This document shows, one piece after another, positions 1-9,095 of a DNA stretch of 64,000 nucleotides (position 1 is the first letter of the stretch; each line of letters opens with the position of its first letter). The translations under genes were made by a program, and so were the position numbers. The stretch is from the NCBI RefSeq assembly GCF_025148785.1, contig NZ_CP102271.1:276001-340000 (forward strand), read 5' to 3'. The stretch comes from Catenibacterium mitsuokai (GTDB taxonomy: Bacteria; Bacillota_I; Bacilli_A; Erysipelotrichales; Coprobacillaceae). Under the pieces are notes generated by a model that had not been told where the DNA came from, made no database searches, and saw only the letters and a list, made by a program, of their open reading frames with translations.

Positions 1-685
1 TTTGCCATGATGGATTCGTATTTGTAGAGAAACGAGAATGCACTAATGCGATTGCACTCTTATAATCATCATCCTGTAAGTCCTGGAAGAAGCTTCTAAG
101 CTGTCCTACAAGGAACATACCTTTATATACAATAGTACGGCTAGATAATGAACATACATATGTATTTTCATTACTCTGTTCAAAAATTCTTCTTGCTTGA
201 TAAAGAAGACGGTCAAAAGGAAGACCTGTTTCACAATCATCAGGTTTCTTTACGAATCCCTGCATAATATAAGGCATCGCTTCAATCGCTTTGGTACCTA
301 ATACCTCTTTATGTGTTTCTACCTTTCTCCATCCAAGGAAAGTCATACCTTCCTTAGTAATAATCTTTTCAAACATAGTCATTGCCTGATGTCTTTCTAG
401 TTCATTCATAGGGAAGAAGAACTGACCAACACCATAATGACCTTCCTTAGGTAACTGGAAATCCTTAATACTCTTCTTAAAGAATGTATAAGGGACCTGA
501 GTTAAAATACCAACACCGTCCCCTGTTTCACCCTTTGCGTCTTTACCTGCTCTATGCTCTAACTGTTCTACAATCTTTAACGCATTTGATACTGTCATAT
601 GCGTTTTTACACCTTTGATATTAACAACTGCACCAATACCACAGTTATCATGTTCAAAAGATGAATCATATAAACCTTTATTCAT
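1..685 (-). CDS. gltB: Glutamate synthase large subunit, N-terminal part (cut by window edge)
   Basis: Large subunit of glutamate synthase, which makes glutamate from glutamine and 2-oxoglutarate in the cytoplasm. The reading frame starts at ATG 685-683 after a GGAGG and runs off the left edge, giving about 228 residues. It opens MNKGLYDSSFEHDNCGIGAV; the Cys in DNCGIG would be the N-terminal nucleophile of the class II glutamine amidotransferase domain after propeptide removal. HSRFSTNTNPSW near the window edge is a typical GltB motif. The FMN/Fe-S parts lie outside the window. No neighbour on this strand shares the promoter, so it appears to start its own transcript. Confidence 0.95.
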   Translation of the reverse strand, partial: MNKGLYDSSFEHDNCGIGAVVNIKGVKTHMTVSNALKIVEQLEHRAGKDAKGETGDGVGILTQVPYTFFKKSIKDFQLPKEGHYGVGQFFFPMNELERHQAMTMFEKIITKEGMTFLGWRKVETHKEVLGTKAIEAMPYIMQGFVKKPDDCETGLPFDRLLYQARRIFEQSNENTYVCSLSSRTIVYKGMFLVGQLRSFFQDLQDDDYKSAIALVHSRFSTNTNPSWQ

Positions 686-712
686 GCACACACCTCCTAT
701 ATAAGTGAAACT

Positions 713-741
713 ATAGTACAAAATATTTTTATCATTGTAAA
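713..741 (-). promoter_or_regulatory. Probable sigma-A promoter of gltB
   Basis: Read on the minus strand, TTTACA (741-736) and TACTAT (718-713) are separated by 17 bases. They lie about 30 bases upstream of the gltB start codon and its GGAGG. The spacing is ideal but the -10 is imperfect. Confidence 0.5.
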
Positions 742-832
742 GAAAAATTGTTATAAAAGTGATAAAACTTTCATATATTTATGATTAAACGAAAATATGC
801 ACATTATAACTTATATTAAACGAAATATAGAA

Positions 833-858
833 TAAAAAAGAAAGCCTTTACGGCTTTC
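833..858 (-). terminator. Rho-independent terminator of the M48 protease gene
   Basis: Seen on the minus strand: GAAAGCC pairs with GGCTTTC across a 5-base loop, followed by TTTTTTATT. The hairpin overlaps the last codons of the protease gene. Confidence 0.8.
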
Positions 859-2131
859 GGTTTCTCATTTCTTCTTGTATATGCTTAATACGATGATACA
901 TACCTGGATGATCATAAGAGGTATATTCAATGAAGTCTGCTGGATAGACATCTATCAGTTCATCACTGGAAATACGCTTAAAAGTAGTTATTAATTCTTC
1001 TCCATAACCATTATGTACGGCCTGGTCATCTGCTTCATACTCTTCTCTTCTTGATACATAATTCATATAAAAAGAACATATATACATAATAGGTGTAATC
1101 ATCACACCTAAACATGTAAAGATCACATCATAGTTCATATGAATAAGACCAAAGCTCTCTAATACTCTTTCTGATAAGACTATACATAACTCACCATGAG
1201 GAATTATATAGACTATAAGTATAAATAGAATACATAATACAATATACTTCATATAGTTAAAGATATTCTTTTTATGTTTGAGATGTCCTATTTCATGAGA
1301 GAGGACTGCAAGTAATTCTCCTTCAGAATTCTCATCAAGAAAGTTATCTGCAATTCCAAATTCCTTATACCATAACATCTTTAATAAGAAGGCATTCTTA
1401 CCAGTGGATTTCTTGGATTCATTGTATACTTTAATATGTTTCACTTTCTTAGGACAATCCTTCATCAGTTCTTCTATCTTGTGTCTTAGTTCATTGTCTT
1501 CTAATTCAGTAAATGTATACTGGATTCTTAAATACACATAACTGATACTTAAGACAATTAAATAAAGAATAAAACTAACACCTAGAAGTCCTAAACATAA
1601 CACCAAAGATTGTGTATAAGTAATGGAAAAGTGATTTGTCCATTCGTCAATATGTTCAAGAATATAAAGACAAGGTATATAAAGGATGAAAGAAAGAATG
1701 AGGTCTAGTACTGTTTCTACGACTTCATCTTTTATAAAAACTTCTATTGTCTTCTTATTCTTGCCGTACTTTTCTTCTATCTTAAACGATGCATAATAGT
1801 CAAAGAACACACTTACGATTCTATTAATCAAAGAAAGACTAAGCAATGTCACAAAGAAACGTGTATACACATTTAAAGGAAGTGTATCTATATAAGATAA
1901 GAAAGGAGAGAATAAATAGAATATATACACTAACACTGTGAATAACCTATTACATAACTTCATATGGTCATAATCCTTCTCATAACTTAAGAAAGATTCA
2001 TAACGCTTCTTATCATATATATCACTTACTTCAATAGGTAATGGTTTCTTTCTTTGTTTATTCTTTATACCATCTAATACAAATCTATATCCTGTCTGTA
2101 TCATAATAATGATGAAAATCAACCATTTCAT
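848..2131 (-). CDS. M48 family (Ste24/CAAX-type) membrane metalloprotease
   Basis: Integral-membrane zinc protease of 427 residues, close to the usual Ste24 length. The zinc motif is in LAVLSHEIGHLKHKK (about residues 272-286), and the third ligand is probably a Glu in EEYEADDQA about 90 residues later. Several hydrophobic segments precede the motif (N-terminus, about 65-105, 140-210) and two follow it, as in Ste24/FACE-1. A likely role is membrane-protein quality control or peptide processing; the substrate is unknown. It is transcribed alone, with a terminator just past the stop. The start MKWLIFIII is the first ATG after the GGAGG-like AGGAGG. Confidence 0.88.
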   Translation of the reverse strand: MKWLIFIIIMIQTGYRFVLDGIKNKQRKKPLPIEVSDIYDKKRYESFLSYEKDYDHMKLCNRLFTVLVYIFYLFSPFLSYIDTLPLNVYTRFFVTLLSLSLINRIVSVFFDYYASFKIEEKYGKNKKTIEVFIKDEVVETVLDLILSFILYIPCLYILEHIDEWTNHFSITYTQSLVLCLGLLGVSFILYLIVLSISYVYLRIQYTFTELEDNELRHKIEELMKDCPKKVKHIKVYNESKKSTGKNAFLLKMLWYKEFGIADNFLDENSEGELLAVLSHEIGHLKHKKNIFNYMKYIVLCILFILIVYIIPHGELCIVLSERVLESFGLIHMNYDVIFTCLGVMITPIMYICSFYMNYVSRREEYEADDQAVHNGYGEELITTFKRISSDELIDVYPADFIEYTSYDHPGMYHRIKHIQEEMRNRKP

Positions 2132-2390
2132 ACTAAAAGCCTCCTTATTTCATTACTAAAATTAAAAAATATGTAAAAATCATTGGTATTAATATTGAAA
2201 TGCAAGCGCATACGTACTATAATAGCCATAGAATCTAGAATGCAAATAAAAATGACTGCTTGAAAAGTGCAGAAGGACAAAATATTATAAAACCATTTCT
2301 CAATTAATGCCTATCAACTTATTGTCATTCCTAAATACTGCGAATATATAATCCGGATTGTTCCTCACTGCATGTTGCCTCTAGATAAGA

Positions 2391-2418
2391 AAAAGAACCC
2401 TGCGAGGTTCTTTTTTTC
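2391..2418. terminator. Terminator downstream of the GntR gene; gap 2132-2390 otherwise empty
   Basis: AAGAACC pairs with GGTTCTT around a 6-base loop, with T-rich tracts on both sides, so it could work in both directions. It ends the GntR regulator transcript. Between it and the protease gene (2132-2390) I see only AT-rich sequence with no credible gene. Confidence 0.75.
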
Positions 2419-3114
2419 TTAATCGACATTAGAGGCATAGAAATGAGTTGTCTTATAGTTATACACAATACGAGACACATTAAATAACTGTCCATTAGAA
2501 AGATGCACATAGTCTTCTACTTCTAATGCAGGACTACCTTCTTCCAATCCTAGAATAGCGGCTTCCTGTGCACTTAACTTTTTAACATGGAAATACTTAT
2601 CCGCAAAACCAATATTTAACTTTAAATCATTCTTAATATAAGTATAGATTGACTGACTCGCAATACGACGATCAAGTGAAGGAATAAGATCTTTATTGTA
2701 GTATGTGTACTCAATAGCCATTGGTACACCATCCATCTTTCTAATTCTTTCAATATAGTAGATAGGTGTAGTGAGTTCACATTGCATACGTTTTGATAGT
2801 TCTTCACCAGCCATCATAATATGGAATCCCTTCACTTCAGTTGTAATATTATGACGAGGGGCATTCTCTGTAATACCACGAGATCCATTCATCCATAAAG
2901 AATCATCATCTCTTGTATGACGTACAAAAACACCACTTCCCTGAATAGAGAATAAAGTACCTTGTTTCTTTAAAGTACGAATCGCATTTCTAATTGTATT
3001 TCTACTTACCTGATACTGTTCAATTAACTGATCTTCTGTTGGCAGCTTATCAGTATATTCATTATTTTCTATTTTGTGGATAATATCTTCCACTACTTCT
3101 TGATATTTAGACAT
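2419..3114 (-). CDS. GntR/HutC-family transcriptional regulator
   Basis: A 231-residue DNA-binding regulator. Residues about 5-70 form the GntR winged helix (KLPTEDQLIEQYQVSRNTIRNAI, then GTLFSIQGSGVFV, the wing). Residues about 85-225 form a UTRA-type effector domain. HutC-subfamily members usually sense a sugar phosphate, amino acid or fatty acid derivative and control a neighbouring catabolic operon. Here it is divergent from the HAD/PNPOx/dehydrogenase operon (88 bases away), the most likely target besides itself. The effector cannot be read from sequence. Confidence 0.9.
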   Translation of the reverse strand: MSKYQEVVEDIIHKIENNEYTDKLPTEDQLIEQYQVSRNTIRNAIRTLKKQGTLFSIQGSGVFVRHTRDDDSLWMNGSRGITENAPRHNITTEVKGFHIMMAGEELSKRMQCELTTPIYYIERIRKMDGVPMAIEYTYYNKDLIPSLDRRIASQSIYTYIKNDLKLNIGFADKYFHVKKLSAQEAAILGLEEGSPALEVEDYVHLSNGQLFNVSRIVYNYKTTHFYASNVD

Positions 3115-3201
3115 TTTTCATCACCGCCCACATATTATCATAACCTAACTTTTTGGTCTAGTATGAAAATAGTGATATAATGCATTTTGAGGTGAAAAAG
3201 T

Positions 3202-4020
3202 ATGAATTTTACACAAATTAAGATGATTATTTGTGATATGGACGGCACTTTGTTGGATAATCAGAAGAATTTACCCCCACATTTTAATCAAATATATAAG
3301 GAATTGTATGATAGAAATATCATTTTTGCGATTTCGTCTGGAAGACAGATGGGAGAAGTGAAGAAATACTTTGAAGGTAACAAGACTATATACCTTATGG
3401 CTGAAAATGGTGGCTATATACAACATAACGGAGATACACTCTTTGCAGATTATATGAAATATGAAGATGTATATAAGCTAGTTGACTATGTGAATACACT
3501 TAAAGGCATGGCTCCTATGTTAAGTGGTAAGAAGGCCATGTATGCATTCAATAAAGATAAGGAACTTATAAGTAAGCATACAATTCACTTTAATATTACT
3601 TATGTAAATACAATAGAAGATATCGATGATGATATATTCAAGATTACAGTATGTGATCCTATTGATCCAGTGAAGAATTGTTTGGAAGGTCCTTTGTCTT
3701 GTATTAAAGGTTTTGAAGTGAAACCATCAGGAGACTGTTGGATTGATATTAATAAGAAGGGACAATCTAAAGCAGATAGTGTCATCTTCTTACAAAAGAC
3801 ATTAAGTATATCAGAAGAAGAAACAATGGTCTTTGGGGATTCTGATAATGATCTACCGATGTTTAAGCATGCTTATTATAGTTATGCAATGAAGAATGCA
3901 GATCACTTTATACAAAGTAAAGCACGTTTTGTGACTCAAGAAGATAATGAGCATGATGGGGTTATGAAAACAATGCAGAAGATGATGGAGGAAGAAGATG
4001 GATTACTTATACAAATTTAA
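3202..4020 (+). CDS. Cof-type HAD-IIB sugar-phosphate phosphatase
   Basis: A 272-residue HAD hydrolase. Motif I is CDMDGTLLDNQ (about residues 11-21) with both catalytic Asp residues. Motif II is the SSGR region, and motif IV is VFGDSDNDLPMF near residue 211. A C2b cap lies between, as in the Cof/YbjI group. It likely removes phosphate from a sugar phosphate or cofactor precursor. The start follows GAGGTG with good spacing. It is first in a three-gene operon; the next gene overlaps it by 23 bases, so translation is probably coupled. Confidence 0.9.
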   Translation: MNFTQIKMIICDMDGTLLDNQKNLPPHFNQIYKELYDRNIIFAISSGRQMGEVKKYFEGNKTIYLMAENGGYIQHNGDTLFADYMKYEDVYKLVDYVNTLKGMAPMLSGKKAMYAFNKDKELISKHTIHFNITYVNTIEDIDDDIFKITVCDPIDPVKNCLEGPLSCIKGFEVKPSGDCWIDINKKGQSKADSVIFLQKTLSISEEETMVFGDSDNDLPMFKHAYYSYAMKNADHFIQSKARFVTQEDNEHDGVMKTMQKMMEEEDGLLIQI

Positions 4021-4561
4021 AGATGGTTTGACTATTGTGAAGGATGATATGCCATTAGGTGATCATTGTATGCATTATAGTGATGACTGGGAATCGTTAC
4101 TTCCTTTTAAAGTTCCAGGGAAGATGAGAAAAACAAAACAGCTATTAAACTATAATGAATCAGTGAATATAATTAATAAGATAGCATATGGTGTTCTCTC
4201 ATTCTTTGATGAAATACCTTATAGTATTCCTCTAGATCATATTTACATGAATGGAAAGCTCTATTTCCATACATCAAAGACAGGTCATAAGATCAATGGT
4301 GTAGGGAAACAGGTAAGTTACACTGTCGTAGAAGATTGTGGTATCAATGAAGAAAAGAGAACACACAATCATCGTTCAGTATATTTATTAGGTATATTAG
4401 AAGAAGTAGAGAACAAAGAAACAAAGAAAGATGTATTAGAAACACTCGTTTATACGCTTTGTCCTACACAGAAGGTAGATATTACTGATCAAATGGTAGA
4501 TAATGTGAATATCTTAGAATTAGATATACAGTATATGATAGGAAAGGAACATATAAGATGA
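3998..4561 (+). CDS. Pyridoxamine 5'-phosphate oxidase-like flavin-binding protein
   Basis: A 187-residue split-barrel protein of the PNPOx-like/NimA-type group. The segment YSIPLDHIYMNGKLYFHTSK and the following TGHKINGV match the family's FMN-contacting strand and helix. Such proteins bind FMN or haem and are oxidoreductases or nitroimidazole-resistance-like proteins; the substrate is unknown. The gene overlaps the HAD gene by 23 bases and its stop overlaps the start of the dehydrogenase (ATGA). The operon position suggests a shared small-molecule pathway, but which one cannot be said. Confidence 0.82.
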   Translation: MDYLYKFKDGLTIVKDDMPLGDHCMHYSDDWESLLPFKVPGKMRKTKQLLNYNESVNIINKIAYGVLSFFDEIPYSIPLDHIYMNGKLYFHTSKTGHKINGVGKQVSYTVVEDCGINEEKRTHNHRSVYLLGILEEVENKETKKDVLETLVYTLCPTQKVDITDQMVDNVNILELDIQYMIGKEHIR

Positions 4562-5424
4562 AGAAAATCGGATTTATTGGTTTAGGTATCATGGGGCTAC
4601 CTATGGCAGGTCATTTAATGGATGCAGGTTATGAAATGCATATTTATGCAAGACATCCAGAAAAGGTGACATCTTTAGTAGAGAAGGGGGCGACACTTCA
4701 TTCTACTATTCATGATTGCGTGAAAGATGTAGATGCAGTCATGACTATTGTAGGTTTTCCACAGGATGTAGAAGAAGTTTATTTTAATGACAACAACATT
4801 CTTGATTCAGTAAAGGAAGGTACATATCTTATTGATATGACGACGACATCACCTACACTTGATCAAAGAATATATGAAGAAGGTAAAAAGAGAAATCTCC
4901 ATGTATTAGATGCACCAGTCACTGGTGGAGATACAGGCGCAAAGAATGCGACTCTTTCTATTCTTGTAGGAGGAGACAAAGAAGATTATGAAGCATGTCT
5001 TCCTTTATTTAAAGCTATGGGTACTAATATTAATTATCAGGGTCCTAGTGGTTCAGGACAGCATGCAAAGATGGCCAATCAGATCATGATTGCAGGCGCA
5101 TTATCTGGTGTATGTGAAGCACTCACATATGCATCTAGTAAAGGTTTAGATTTAGATGTTTTATTAAAGTCTGTGTCTACTGGTGCGGCAGGAAGTCATC
5201 AGTTAGATGCATTTGGTCCTAAAATCTTAAAAGATGATTATCAGCCAGGATTCTTTATGAAACACTTTATTAAAGATATGAAACTTGCTGATGAAGAAGC
5301 CAAAGAATCAGACATTACACTTAATGTATTAGAAACAGTATTAAGAAACTATCAGGAATTAGAAAAAGAAGGCTATGGTGACTTAGGTACACAAGCCTTA
5401 ATGAAGTATTATAAAAAGCCCTAA
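4558..5424 (+). CDS. 3-hydroxyisobutyrate dehydrogenase-family NAD(P)-dependent oxidoreductase
   Basis: A 288-residue beta-hydroxyacid dehydrogenase. The Rossmann motif GFIGLGIMGLPMAGHLMDAG opens the protein. Family signatures follow: DAPVTGGDTGA (substrate-binding loop, about residues 118-128) and a catalytic Lys in GQHAKMANQ near residue 170. It acts on 3-hydroxyisobutyrate, tartronate semialdehyde, succinic semialdehyde or a related acid; which one is unclear. It is last in the operon and coupled to the PNPOx-like gene by a 4-base overlap. Its stop lies inside a bidirectional terminator hairpin shared with the convergent gene. Confidence 0.92.
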   Translation: MKKIGFIGLGIMGLPMAGHLMDAGYEMHIYARHPEKVTSLVEKGATLHSTIHDCVKDVDAVMTIVGFPQDVEEVYFNDNNILDSVKEGTYLIDMTTTSPTLDQRIYEEGKKRNLHVLDAPVTGGDTGAKNATLSILVGGDKEDYEACLPLFKAMGTNINYQGPSGSGQHAKMANQIMIAGALSGVCEALTYASSKGLDLDVLLKSVSTGAAGSHQLDAFGPKILKDDYQPGFFMKHFIKDMKLADEEAKESDITLNVLETVLRNYQELEKEGYGDLGTQALMKYYKKP

Positions 5425-5435
5425 GAGAGGGCTTT
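5415..5435. terminator. Bidirectional terminator between convergent genes
   Basis: AAAGCCC pairs with GGGCTTT. The hairpin contains the overlapping stop codons of the dehydrogenase (5422-5424) and the minus-strand alanyl-tRNA editing gene (5421-5423). Confidence 0.65.
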
Positions 5436-6518
5436 AAGCAACTCAGCCTTAGAAGCAGGTGTAAATCCCTGGATCATATCCTTTGATCCTCCACCTTTGC
5501 TTTTAAGGCTTTTTAATTGTGTCAATATATCCAATGCATTATTCGCAGAACCTATGACATAACGATAGCCTTTCTCATCATTTCCTACAAATACACCACC
5601 TGTACTATAAACATTGACGAGATGATTCGTTACTTCTCTTTGATTTGCAGGTAAACAGTCTTCTACAAATAAATAAGCATGATCACATAAAGAAAGCATA
5701 TGTTCTTTCTCTAGTTGTGCATATTTGACTTCTAAAGCTGTTTTTTCTTCATACATCTTATTGACTTGTTTTACAAGTGTTTGATTGTTGGAAGAGAAAA
5801 GATGATAAAGTGATTCAAGATGATCAAAATCATCCTTGAAACGATGATAAGCACGTTCCCCAAATAAGAATATAAAACGTGTACCTCGAGTGGTATGAAT
5901 CACTTTGATGATCTTGAATATTCCTAATTCACCTGTTCTTTTTACATGGGGTGCACAACATGCGCATATATCATAATCTTTAATCTCTACAATACGTACT
6001 TTACCTTCAATCTCTTTCTTAGAACGATAAGAGATACTCTCTAAATCATCAGGATAGAAACAATGAATCTCTTTATTCTCATAGATTGCCTGATTCACTT
6101 TCTCTTCTATTAAATCAATATCCTTGATATCACCATCATATTCTACTTGTCCTTCTTCACTATTTAGATGGAAACTCACATTATCATAACCATATAAACT
6201 ATGCACAATACCAGAAAGAAGATGTTCTCCTGTATGATTCTGCATAAAAGAATAACGTCTCTTCCAGTCAATATGACCTTCTATTGTATCTCCTACATTG
6301 AAGTGATGCTTCTTAACATAATGGATAATCACATCATTCTTAATTTGTACATCCTTAACAGGAATATCATTAATAGTTCCTAAATCACATTCTTGGCCAC
6401 CTTCCTCAGGAAAGAAAAGTGTTTGATCAAGAATGATTTCATTCTTATTGACTTCTACTACTGTTGCCTTGAAATCTGTACTATAAGGCATTTCATCATA
6501 TAATTTTATTGTTTTCAT
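5421..6518 (-). CDS. Free-standing alanyl-tRNA editing protein (AlaX-like, with DHHA1 domain)
   Basis: A 365-residue trans-editing deacylase that likely clears Ser- or Gly-mischarged tRNA-Ala in the cytoplasm. The order is an N-terminal beta-barrel (EEGGQECDLG), the zinc/catalytic motif NHTGEHLLSG (about residue 95), the second metal motif CACCAPHVKRTGELG (about residue 185), a coiled linker, and a C-terminal DHHA1-type domain ending in a Gly-rich GGGSKDMIQG. It lacks a synthetase domain, so it is not AlaRS. I chose ATG 6518 because GGTGA sits 5 bases upstream; a GTG at 6527 is the alternative. The 3' end is convergent with the dehydrogenase. Confidence 0.88.
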   Translation of the reverse strand: MKTIKLYDEMPYSTDFKATVVEVNKNEIILDQTLFFPEEGGQECDLGTINDIPVKDVQIKNDVIIHYVKKHHFNVGDTIEGHIDWKRRYSFMQNHTGEHLLSGIVHSLYGYDNVSFHLNSEEGQVEYDGDIKDIDLIEEKVNQAIYENKEIHCFYPDDLESISYRSKKEIEGKVRIVEIKDYDICACCAPHVKRTGELGIFKIIKVIHTTRGTRFIFLFGERAYHRFKDDFDHLESLYHLFSSNNQTLVKQVNKMYEEKTALEVKYAQLEKEHMLSLCDHAYLFVEDCLPANQREVTNHLVNVYSTGGVFVGNDEKGYRYVIGSANNALDILTQLKSLKSKGGGSKDMIQGFTPASKAELLKALS

Positions 6519-6660
6519 ATAGATCACCGTACATATTCTACCACAAACACTTGACCGAGAGGTACTACCGAGTGTTAAAGTGTTTTCATAATTTGTCAGT
6601 TATGAATTATAAACATTAATTTGTGTTAGAATAACACAGAAAAAGAAGGGAGAAATTATT

Positions 6661-8007
6661 GTGGATAAAAAGAAAACATCAGTCAATATGCTTGAAGGTT
6701 CAATATTTAAGAGTTTAGTTATCTTTATGATTCCAATTCTTATATCAAACATCTTCCAGCAATTCTATAACACAATGGACACTGCCATTGTAGGAAATAC
6801 TTTAGGAATGACATCACTTTCTGCCATTGGTTCATGTGCAGCGGTCTATGACTTATTAGTAGGTTTTGCGTTAGGTATTGGGAATGGGTTATCTATTGTC
6901 ACTGCAAGAAGCTATGGTTCAGGAGATGAAGAACTCTTAAAGAAATCAGTGGCAGCGAGTTTTGTGATTGGTATTATATCTTCTATTGTGATTACTATTA
7001 TTGCCTCTATTGGAATTAAACCATTACTTATTGCAATCAATGTATCACCAGACTTACTGAATGAAGCTTATAGCTATATTATTGTGATTGTCCAATTCTT
7101 AGTCGTTATGTTTGCCTATAATCTATGTGCAGGATTATTGCGTGCTATAGGGAATAGTTTAATGCCTTTAGTATTCTTAATCATATCATCAGTATTAAAT
7201 ATCGGTTTAGACTTATTCTTTATCACACAGCTTCATATGGGTGTAAGAGGAGCAGCAGTTGCGACAGTCATTGCCCAGGGGGTATCAGTCGTATTCTGTT
7301 TGATTTATATCTTTAAGAATGTCCCATTACTCGTACCAGAAAAGAGACATTTTAAATTTGATGCAGCTCTTTATAAAGAACTATTGGGTCAGGGATACTC
7401 TATGGCTGTTATGAGTGCGATCGTTAATGCCGGTTCAGTTATCTTGCAGTCAGGTATCAATGGTCTAGGAAGCAAACAGATCATTGCAGGTCATACTGCT
7501 GCAAGAAAACTTTATATGTTCTTCAATATGCCATTTACTGCCATGGCTCAAGCAGCCAGTACATTTGTATCTCAAAACAAAGGCGCAGAAAATGTATCAC
7601 GTATTCGCAAAGGTATGAAACAGATGTATATCTATGATGTCGTTGTAGCCGCATTAGCAACCGTTATTCTATTATTCAGTGCCCCTACACTTGTAACATG
7701 GATTTCTGGTACAACGGACAAGACAGTCTTATACAATGGCTCACTTTATTTACGTATTGTAGCCCCTAACTATGCAGTCTTAGGTATATTAATGCAGACT
7801 AGATTTGCCTTGCAAGGTATTGGACAGAAGATGTTACCACTTGTATCGAGTATTATTGAATTAGTTGGTAAGATCATCTTCGTATTCGCACTTATTCCAG
7901 TCTTTAAATATATGGCTGTCATCTTCTGTGAACCAGTCATCTGGGTTGTTATGACAATCTATCTATTAATCGTATTCTGGAGAGATCCATTCATTAAAGA
8001 GGCTTAG
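6661..8007 (+). CDS. MATE-family multidrug efflux transporter
   Basis: A 448-residue inner-membrane transporter with 12 hydrophobic segments. The N-terminus (FMIPILISNIFQQFYNTMDT and the AIVGN motif) is the classic MatE repeat, and a second MatE repeat starts near residue 240. Such transporters export cationic drugs or metabolites in exchange for Na+ or H+. The start is GTG 6661, set by GGGAG about 8 bases upstream. It is divergent from the AlaX-like gene and transcribed alone, closed by a terminator overlapping the stop. The substrate is unknown. Confidence 0.92.
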   Translation: MDKKKTSVNMLEGSIFKSLVIFMIPILISNIFQQFYNTMDTAIVGNTLGMTSLSAIGSCAAVYDLLVGFALGIGNGLSIVTARSYGSGDEELLKKSVAASFVIGIISSIVITIIASIGIKPLLIAINVSPDLLNEAYSYIIVIVQFLVVMFAYNLCAGLLRAIGNSLMPLVFLIISSVLNIGLDLFFITQLHMGVRGAAVATVIAQGVSVVFCLIYIFKNVPLLVPEKRHFKFDAALYKELLGQGYSMAVMSAIVNAGSVILQSGINGLGSKQIIAGHTAARKLYMFFNMPFTAMAQAASTFVSQNKGAENVSRIRKGMKQMYIYDVVVAALATVILLFSAPTLVTWISGTTDKTVLYNGSLYLRIVAPNYAVLGILMQTRFALQGIGQKMLPLVSSIIELVGKIIFVFALIPVFKYMAVIFCEPVIWVVMTIYLLIVFWRDPFIKEA

Positions 8008-8020
8008 GCCTCTTTTTCTT
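7997..8020 (+). terminator. Terminator of the MATE gene
   Basis: AAGAGGC pairs with GCCTCTT, followed by a T-rich run; it overlaps the stop codon. Confidence 0.8.
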
Positions 8021-8023
8021 TTG

Positions 8024-8106
8024 ATACCTATTTAGAAATATTTCTAAATAGGTATTGCATTTCTTGGCGTTTATTGTATAATCTATTTAGAAAGTTATCT
8101 AAATAG
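8024..8106 (+). promoter_or_regulatory. Promoter and double-palindrome operator of sdpR-sdpI
   Basis: A perfect 32-base palindrome (half-site ATACCTATTTAGAAAT) covers 8024-8055. A second, interrupted one (CTATTTAGA, 6 bases, TCTAAATAG) covers 8083-8106. The promoter lies between them: TTGCAT at 8055-8060, 16 bases, TATAAT at 8077-8082. The first site abuts the -35 and the second lies just past the -10, the layout expected for autorepression by the ArsR-family protein encoded next. Confidence 0.85.
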
Positions 8107-8117
8107 GTGGTGAACAT

Positions 8118-8396
8118 ATGTTTGAGAAAACATTTAAAGCACTCAGTGCACCAGTAAGAAGAGATATTCTTAACTTATTAAAGAAAGGAAGGATGTCTGC
8201 AGGAGATATCGCCGCACAATTTGATATGACACAGGCCACTGTCTCATATCACTTATCGATATTAAAATCTGCAGACTTAGTAAGAGAAGAAAAAGATAAG
8301 AATTATATTTATTACGAAATTAATGCGACTGTGTTTGAAGAAATGTTGTTGTATTTTAAGTCTTTTTTAGGAGGAAATGATGATGTTGAAGAATAA
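8118..8396 (+). CDS. sdpR: ArsR/SdpR-family autorepressor
   Basis: A 92-residue winged-helix repressor. ALSAPVRRDILNLLKKGRMS and the recognition helix QATVSYHLSILKSADLV match SdpR/ArsR proteins. It has no metal-binding Cys cluster, as in SdpR. In Bacillus subtilis SdpR represses its own operon and is sequestered at the membrane by SdpI bound to toxin SdpC. Here the next gene encodes an SdpI-like protein overlapping by about 20 bases, and two palindromes flank the promoter. No SdpC toxin gene is nearby. Confidence 0.9.
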   Translation: MFEKTFKALSAPVRRDILNLLKKGRMSAGDIAAQFDMTQATVSYHLSILKSADLVREEKDKNYIYYEINATVFEEMLLYFKSFLGGNDDVEE

Positions 8397-9009
8397 ATGG
8401 TTTAAGTTTAGTTTGGTATTATTTCTGTTGCCACTTGTATGTATATTAGTGACTTATAATAAGTTACCTGCACAAGTCGCAACACATTTTGATTTTCATG
8501 GAACACCTGATGGGTATATGAATAAGTTCTTAGGTTTATATGGTGTGTGGGCATTTATGTTATTGCTTCATATATTCTGTGCTTTTATGACATTCAAGGA
8601 TCCTAAAAAGAGTAATATACCAGAAGTAGGATTAAGAATCATATTAATGATCTGCCCAGTTATATGTTTGATGGTGACTCTACTTATTATTACATATAGT
8701 CTAGGCTATCGTTTTGATATGACATTTATCGTGAATATAGTAATAGGCTTCATCTTTATTATTTTAGGTAATTACTTACCTAAAATAAAAAGAAACTATA
8801 CTATAGGTATTCGTACTTCATGGGCATTAAATAGTGATGAGAACTGGTCACGTACACATAGATTTTCTGGTTATGTGTTTGTATTGAGTGGAATGTTGTA
8901 TATTATCTTTAGTATGTTAGGTTATATGTATATAGGGTTAGGTATTTTATTGATATCTAGTTTACTATGTTTTGGATATAGCTATAGTTTATACAGAAAG
9001 GGGATTTAG
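8377..9009 (+). CDS. sdpI: SdpI-family immunity/signal membrane protein
   Basis: A 210-residue membrane protein with six likely hydrophobic segments. The N-terminus has the DUF1648 signature LPAQVATHFDFHGTPDGYMNKF; the SdpI domain follows (IILGNYLPKIKRNYTIGIRTSWAL, then WSRTHRFSG). In B. subtilis SdpI gives immunity to the SdpC killing factor and sequesters SdpR. The start could be any of three in-frame ATGs (8377, 8380, 8383) after AGGAGG; 8383 has the best spacing. It is translationally coupled to sdpR. With no toxin gene here it may protect against other cells or act only as a sensor. Confidence 0.9.
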   Translation: MMMLKNKWFKFSLVLFLLPLVCILVTYNKLPAQVATHFDFHGTPDGYMNKFLGLYGVWAFMLLLHIFCAFMTFKDPKKSNIPEVGLRIILMICPVICLMVTLLIITYSLGYRFDMTFIVNIVIGFIFIILGNYLPKIKRNYTIGIRTSWALNSDENWSRTHRFSGYVFVLSGMLYIIFSMLGYMYIGLGILLISSLLCFGYSYSLYRKGI

Positions 9010-9033
9010 TGGTATGCCACTAAATCTTTTTTT
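9003..9033 (+). terminator. Terminator of the sdpR-sdpI operon
   Basis: A 10-base perfect stem (GATTTAGTGG with CCACTAAATC), loop TATG, then seven T. The stop codon is inside the stem. Confidence 0.9.
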
Positions 9034-9095
9034 AATAGTTTTTTCTAAAACTGCAAAAAGGTGCATAAAATAAGAAAGTAGTGTATAGTAATGAA

